A stretch of DNA of 64,000 nt from Quillaja saponaria (Eukaryota; Streptophyta; Magnoliopsida; Fabales; Quillajaceae): contig CM055611.1 in NCBI GenBank assembly GCA_029379385.1, forward strand, positions 1,550,001-1,614,000, written 5' to 3'. A model generated the notes under the pieces. The model had not been told where the DNA came from. It was given only the letters and a program-made list of their open reading frames with translations, and ran no database searches. Below, in pieces: positions 63,006 through 64,000 of this stretch (its first letter is position 1; each line of letters begins with the position of its first letter). Both the position numbers and the translations under genes were made by a program.

Positions 63006-63706
63006 TTAATATTCATCTTAAATATTTAATTAGTAAAATAATCAATTAAACGTTGAAAAAAAAAACAAATTAAAAGAAAAAAAATAAATATGTATAATTT
63101 TGTTTTAATATTATTTTCTAGTGACAATATTTACTGATTTATAGTTGATTGTCTTAAAACATATAAAATAAAAAAATAATATATAAAAAATAGCGAAAGG
63201 TAAGTATTATAAATAATATAAAAAAGTGTCATAAATAATATTAAAAAATAATTATTTAACTAGGTATAATTTAAGAGGTAAGACACATTAAATTTAATAA
63301 TTAAAAATATTTTTATAATATTAAGATTCCTAACTCGTAAAAAATCACTTACAAAGAAAGCAAACACGAATTCCGAACTACTATATTTTGAAAATGATTT
63401 ATAACTTCAACTTGTTAAACAATAGTTGTCTCCAATTATATATCATTAAATTCGTGCTTTTTCAATTTTCTACACTTCTCTCTACTCACTTATTGAACAC
63501 TTAATGCTCTTTAAATATTTCAATAATGTATTATAATATTAAATAAAAAGTATTATAACTTTGAAAATAAAAATTAAATTTAAAATAAAAATATAGTAGC
63601 TCCGTTGTCTGATAACTTGAGCTCAGGCTGAGGGAAGAAGGAGAGACCAGAAGCAGTGATTAGCGAAGAAAACTGGGAAATTGCAACAATAACCAAATTC
63701 CTATAC

Positions 63707-63976
63707 ATGAGCCGTTTAGGGTTTAAATCGGTGGTCTATCATGGCGATGTACTGTTGGGAGAGCTGGATGTTATTCCAGTCACGGACCATAATTTCCAGT
63801 TTCCTAACAGCGAGATTCGAGTCCACCATTTATCTCCACACAGTGAAAGATGTCCTCCTATTACAATTCTTCAAACAATTTCTTCATTTTCAGTTCGATG
63901 CAAGCTCGAATCTTCAGCACCTGTTGCACAAACCCATTTGATCAATCTTCACGCCTGTTGCTTTTTTGAATCCAAG
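63707..63976 (+). CDS. CPL2: RNA polymerase II CTD phosphatase-like, CPL1/CPL2 type, first exon
   Basis: Exon 1 runs from ATG 63707 to a donor (AAG|GTCTCA) at 63976, 90 codons, phase 0. The rest lies beyond the window. The sequence [40 protein letters not shown] and [15 protein letters not shown] matches, from memory, the N terminus of plant C-terminal-domain phosphatase-like proteins and is closer to CPL2 (At5g01270) than to CPL1 (FIERY2). These enzymes dephosphorylate RNA polymerase II and act in stress and ABA signalling. The catalytic FCP1 domain and double-stranded RNA-binding domain are not yet reached. The frame is open 5' of this ATG to about 63656 but has no earlier ATG. In Arabidopsis CPL2 lies next to a BPP-like gene, in keeping with the synteny here. 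Confidence 0.88.
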
Positions 63977-64000
63977 GTCTCACACAAATAAGCTTTATTT

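Larger units (their letters stand above)
62085..63706. other. Displaced clathrin light chain 5' flank, AT-rich spacer and CPL leader
   Basis: The first 200 bases after the TTCTC copy (CTGTGCTAATTGCGCCTCGC onward) are the DNA that preceded the clathrin light chain start before the gypsy insertion, so they should hold its old promoter and leader on the minus strand. From 62280 to 63590 the spacer is very AT-rich. No coding region is supported. Confidence 0.6.

Overview
This is AT-rich nuclear DNA from a flowering plant, almost certainly a core eudicot. Genes have many short exons with GT-AG introns. The window holds a light-harvesting complex gene, a ROOT UVB SENSITIVE family gene, Ty1/copia and Ty3/gypsy retrotransposons, and an RTE-type LINE. 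I cannot name the species. There are no bacterial-type operons, CRISPR arrays, rRNA genes or convincing intact tRNA genes.

Layout, left to right: (1) the last two visible coding exons of a plastid adenine-nucleotide carrier gene of the mitochondrial carrier family; (2) a 15-exon RUS family gene (RUS5-like), whose intron 9 is about 11.4 kb and filled with nested retroelements; (3) an AIRP2-like RING ubiquitin ligase; (4) LHCB4 (CP29); (5) a mitochondrial inner-membrane protease subunit (IMP2-like); (6) a Yippee-family zinc protein; (7) a basic Ser/Pro/Arg-rich protein; (8) a receptor-like cytoplasmic kinase; (9) a clathrin light chain gene on the minus strand, broken in its last exon and with a complete gypsy chromovirus 9 bp upstream of its start codon; (10) the first exon of a CPL1/CPL2-like RNA polymerase II CTD phosphatase. 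All genes except the clathrin light chain are on the + strand.

The genes are not a functional cluster. Their order matches, from memory, a mosaic of three Arabidopsis segments: At5g01270-01280 with At5g01500-01530, At3g08940-09010, and At2g40060-40110. The window therefore looks like an unfractionated ancestral block that Arabidopsis split among duplicated copies.

I found no previously undescribed multigene system. The best observations are lineage-specific damage and rewiring. The RUS gene has two single-base coding anomalies, one of which shifted splice sites could bypass, a 5' tandem duplication that makes an upstream ORF copying the start region, and the TE-filled intron. The clathrin light chain copy has a TE splitting its start codon from its old 5' flank plus a frameshift and a nonsense codon. 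There are also repeated RTE LINE landings, a long-TIR DNA element, and an AT-rich tandem array with a perfect 26-bp inverted repeat. Exon boundaries were assigned by eye from splice consensus, reading-frame phase and family conservation.
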